7,036 bases of DNA, from NCBI GenBank assembly GCA_002291845.1, contig DBAU01000058.1, positions 1-7,036 on the forward strand, in the 5' to 3' direction. The translations under genes were made by a program, and so were the position numbers. This document shows, in pieces, positions 6,559 through 7,036 of this stretch. A model generated the notes under the pieces. It searched no databases, was not told the origin of the DNA, and saw only the letters and a program-made list of their open reading frames with translations. Within the stretch, counting starts at the first letter, position 1; the number at the start of each line of letters is the position of its first letter. Origin of the DNA: Alphaproteobacteria bacterium UBA1002. GTDB taxonomy: Bacteria > Pseudomonadota > Alphaproteobacteria > Rickettsiales > UBA998.

Positions 6559-7036
6559 TCAGCACTTACGGTAAATCGTGCGGCCCATGGGCTCAAAGGC
6601 ATCGCTGACACTAAACAGATTTTCCGAATGCCCAATATAAAGCCAGCCTTGCGGCTTCAGCAGCTCCGCAAAACGGGCAAACAAGGTTTTCTGCGTGGGC
6701 TTGTCGAAATAAATCACCACATTGCGGCAGAAAATGGCATCAAACGGTCCACGCATAGGCCATGGCTCAAGCAGATTGAGTGGTTTGAATGCGACCATCT
6801 GGCGTAATTCCTCCGGTACCTCCAACGTTCGCGTGGCCTCATCATGACGCAGATGATGGCGAAGAGGTGGTGGAATTTTCTCCCATTGCTCTTCGGGATA
6901 GATCCCCTCACGCCCAGTAGCCAGTACGCTGGTATCAATATCCGTCGCCAGAATGCGTATATCCCATCCCGCAAGACAGCCCAGACAATCGGCCAAGGTC
7001 AGTGCCAGAGAATAAGCCTCCATACCCAGGATGGAA
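6559..7036 (-). CDS. cheR: CheR, chemoreceptor methyltransferase, N-terminus outside the window
   Basis: CheR uses S-adenosylmethionine to methylate glutamates in chemoreceptor cytoplasmic domains, opposing CheB. Only the C-terminal ~158 residues are present. The frame stays open through the right edge, so the Met at 7023 is internal and not a start. Visible family features, in order, are a motif-I remnant GMEAYSLALTLAD; ILATDIDTSVLATGREGIY, the SAM-binding acidic segment; VAFKPLNL; the very typical FCRNVVIYFD; and LKPQGWLYIGHSE near the C-terminus, with ending GRTIYRKC. The small alpha-helical N-terminal domain and the start of the catalytic domain are missing because of the window edge. The motif reading G-M-E-A-Y-S differs from the usual G-E/Q-E-P-Y-S but keeps the second Glu and the Tyr-Ser. 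It is followed by cheD after 3 nt, clearly one operon. Confidence 0.95.
   Translation of the reverse strand, partial: SILGMEAYSLALTLADCLGCLAGWDIRILATDIDTSVLATGREGIYPEEQWEKIPPPLRHHLRHDEATRTLEVPEELRQMVAFKPLNLLEPWPMRGPFDAIFCRNVVIYFDKPTQKTLFARFAELLKPQGWLYIGHSENLFSVSDAFEPMGRTIYRKC

Noticed and set aside
6271..6807. Plus-strand ORF of 178 codons opposite cheD and cheR
   Set aside because: It crosses the cheR-cheD junction on the opposite strand; both of those genes carry full family motifs. There is no independent evidence for this frame.

Overview
The window looks like a piece of a proteobacterial chromosome of medium-high GC. The best taxonomic hint is the right-hand side: a tightly packed, leftward cheR-cheD-cheB block, with a CheD and CheB of the kind found in flagellated beta- and gammaproteobacteria. 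I cannot name a genus. The sequence is nearly all coding, and no RNA gene, insertion sequence, CRISPR array or long intergenic region was seen.

Left part (about 3-4826, + strand). Two large genes of unknown family lie head to tail. The first enters from outside the window: its frame is open to the left edge. It carries a divergent kinase-like core with a glycine-rich loop, an E-x-x-x-G hinge-like motif, a D-x-H catalytic-loop motif and a DFG motif. The pattern fits the ABC1/UbiB-like branch of the protein-kinase-like fold best, but two usually invariant residues are replaced. Three Gly/Ala-rich hydrophobic stretches follow. The second gene encodes a 966-residue protein I do not recognise. Its first ~390 codons are AT-rich, with many ATA codons. 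The rest is GC-rich like its surroundings, and the switch falls at a Gly/Ser/Pro linker, so the gene looks like a mosaic. Its C-terminal part seems to hold four loosely related strand-loop-strand-helix modules. The two genes share one reading frame, are separated by a single TAA and twelve sense codons, and the second has no clear ribosome binding site.

Right part (4880-7036, - strand). cheR (N-terminus outside the window), cheD and cheB are transcribed right to left with a 3-nt gap and then a 1-nt overlap. Together they encode the adaptation enzymes for chemoreceptors: CheR methylates receptor glutamates, CheD deamidates receptor glutamines, and CheB is the response-regulator methylesterase/deamidase that reverses CheR. 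The block converges on the unknown gene pair across a 53-nt spacer.

The unusual part is the left-hand pair: a kinase-like protein next to, and in frame with, a large composite protein. Whether it is a secreted effector system, a defence system or something else cannot be decided from the sequence alone.
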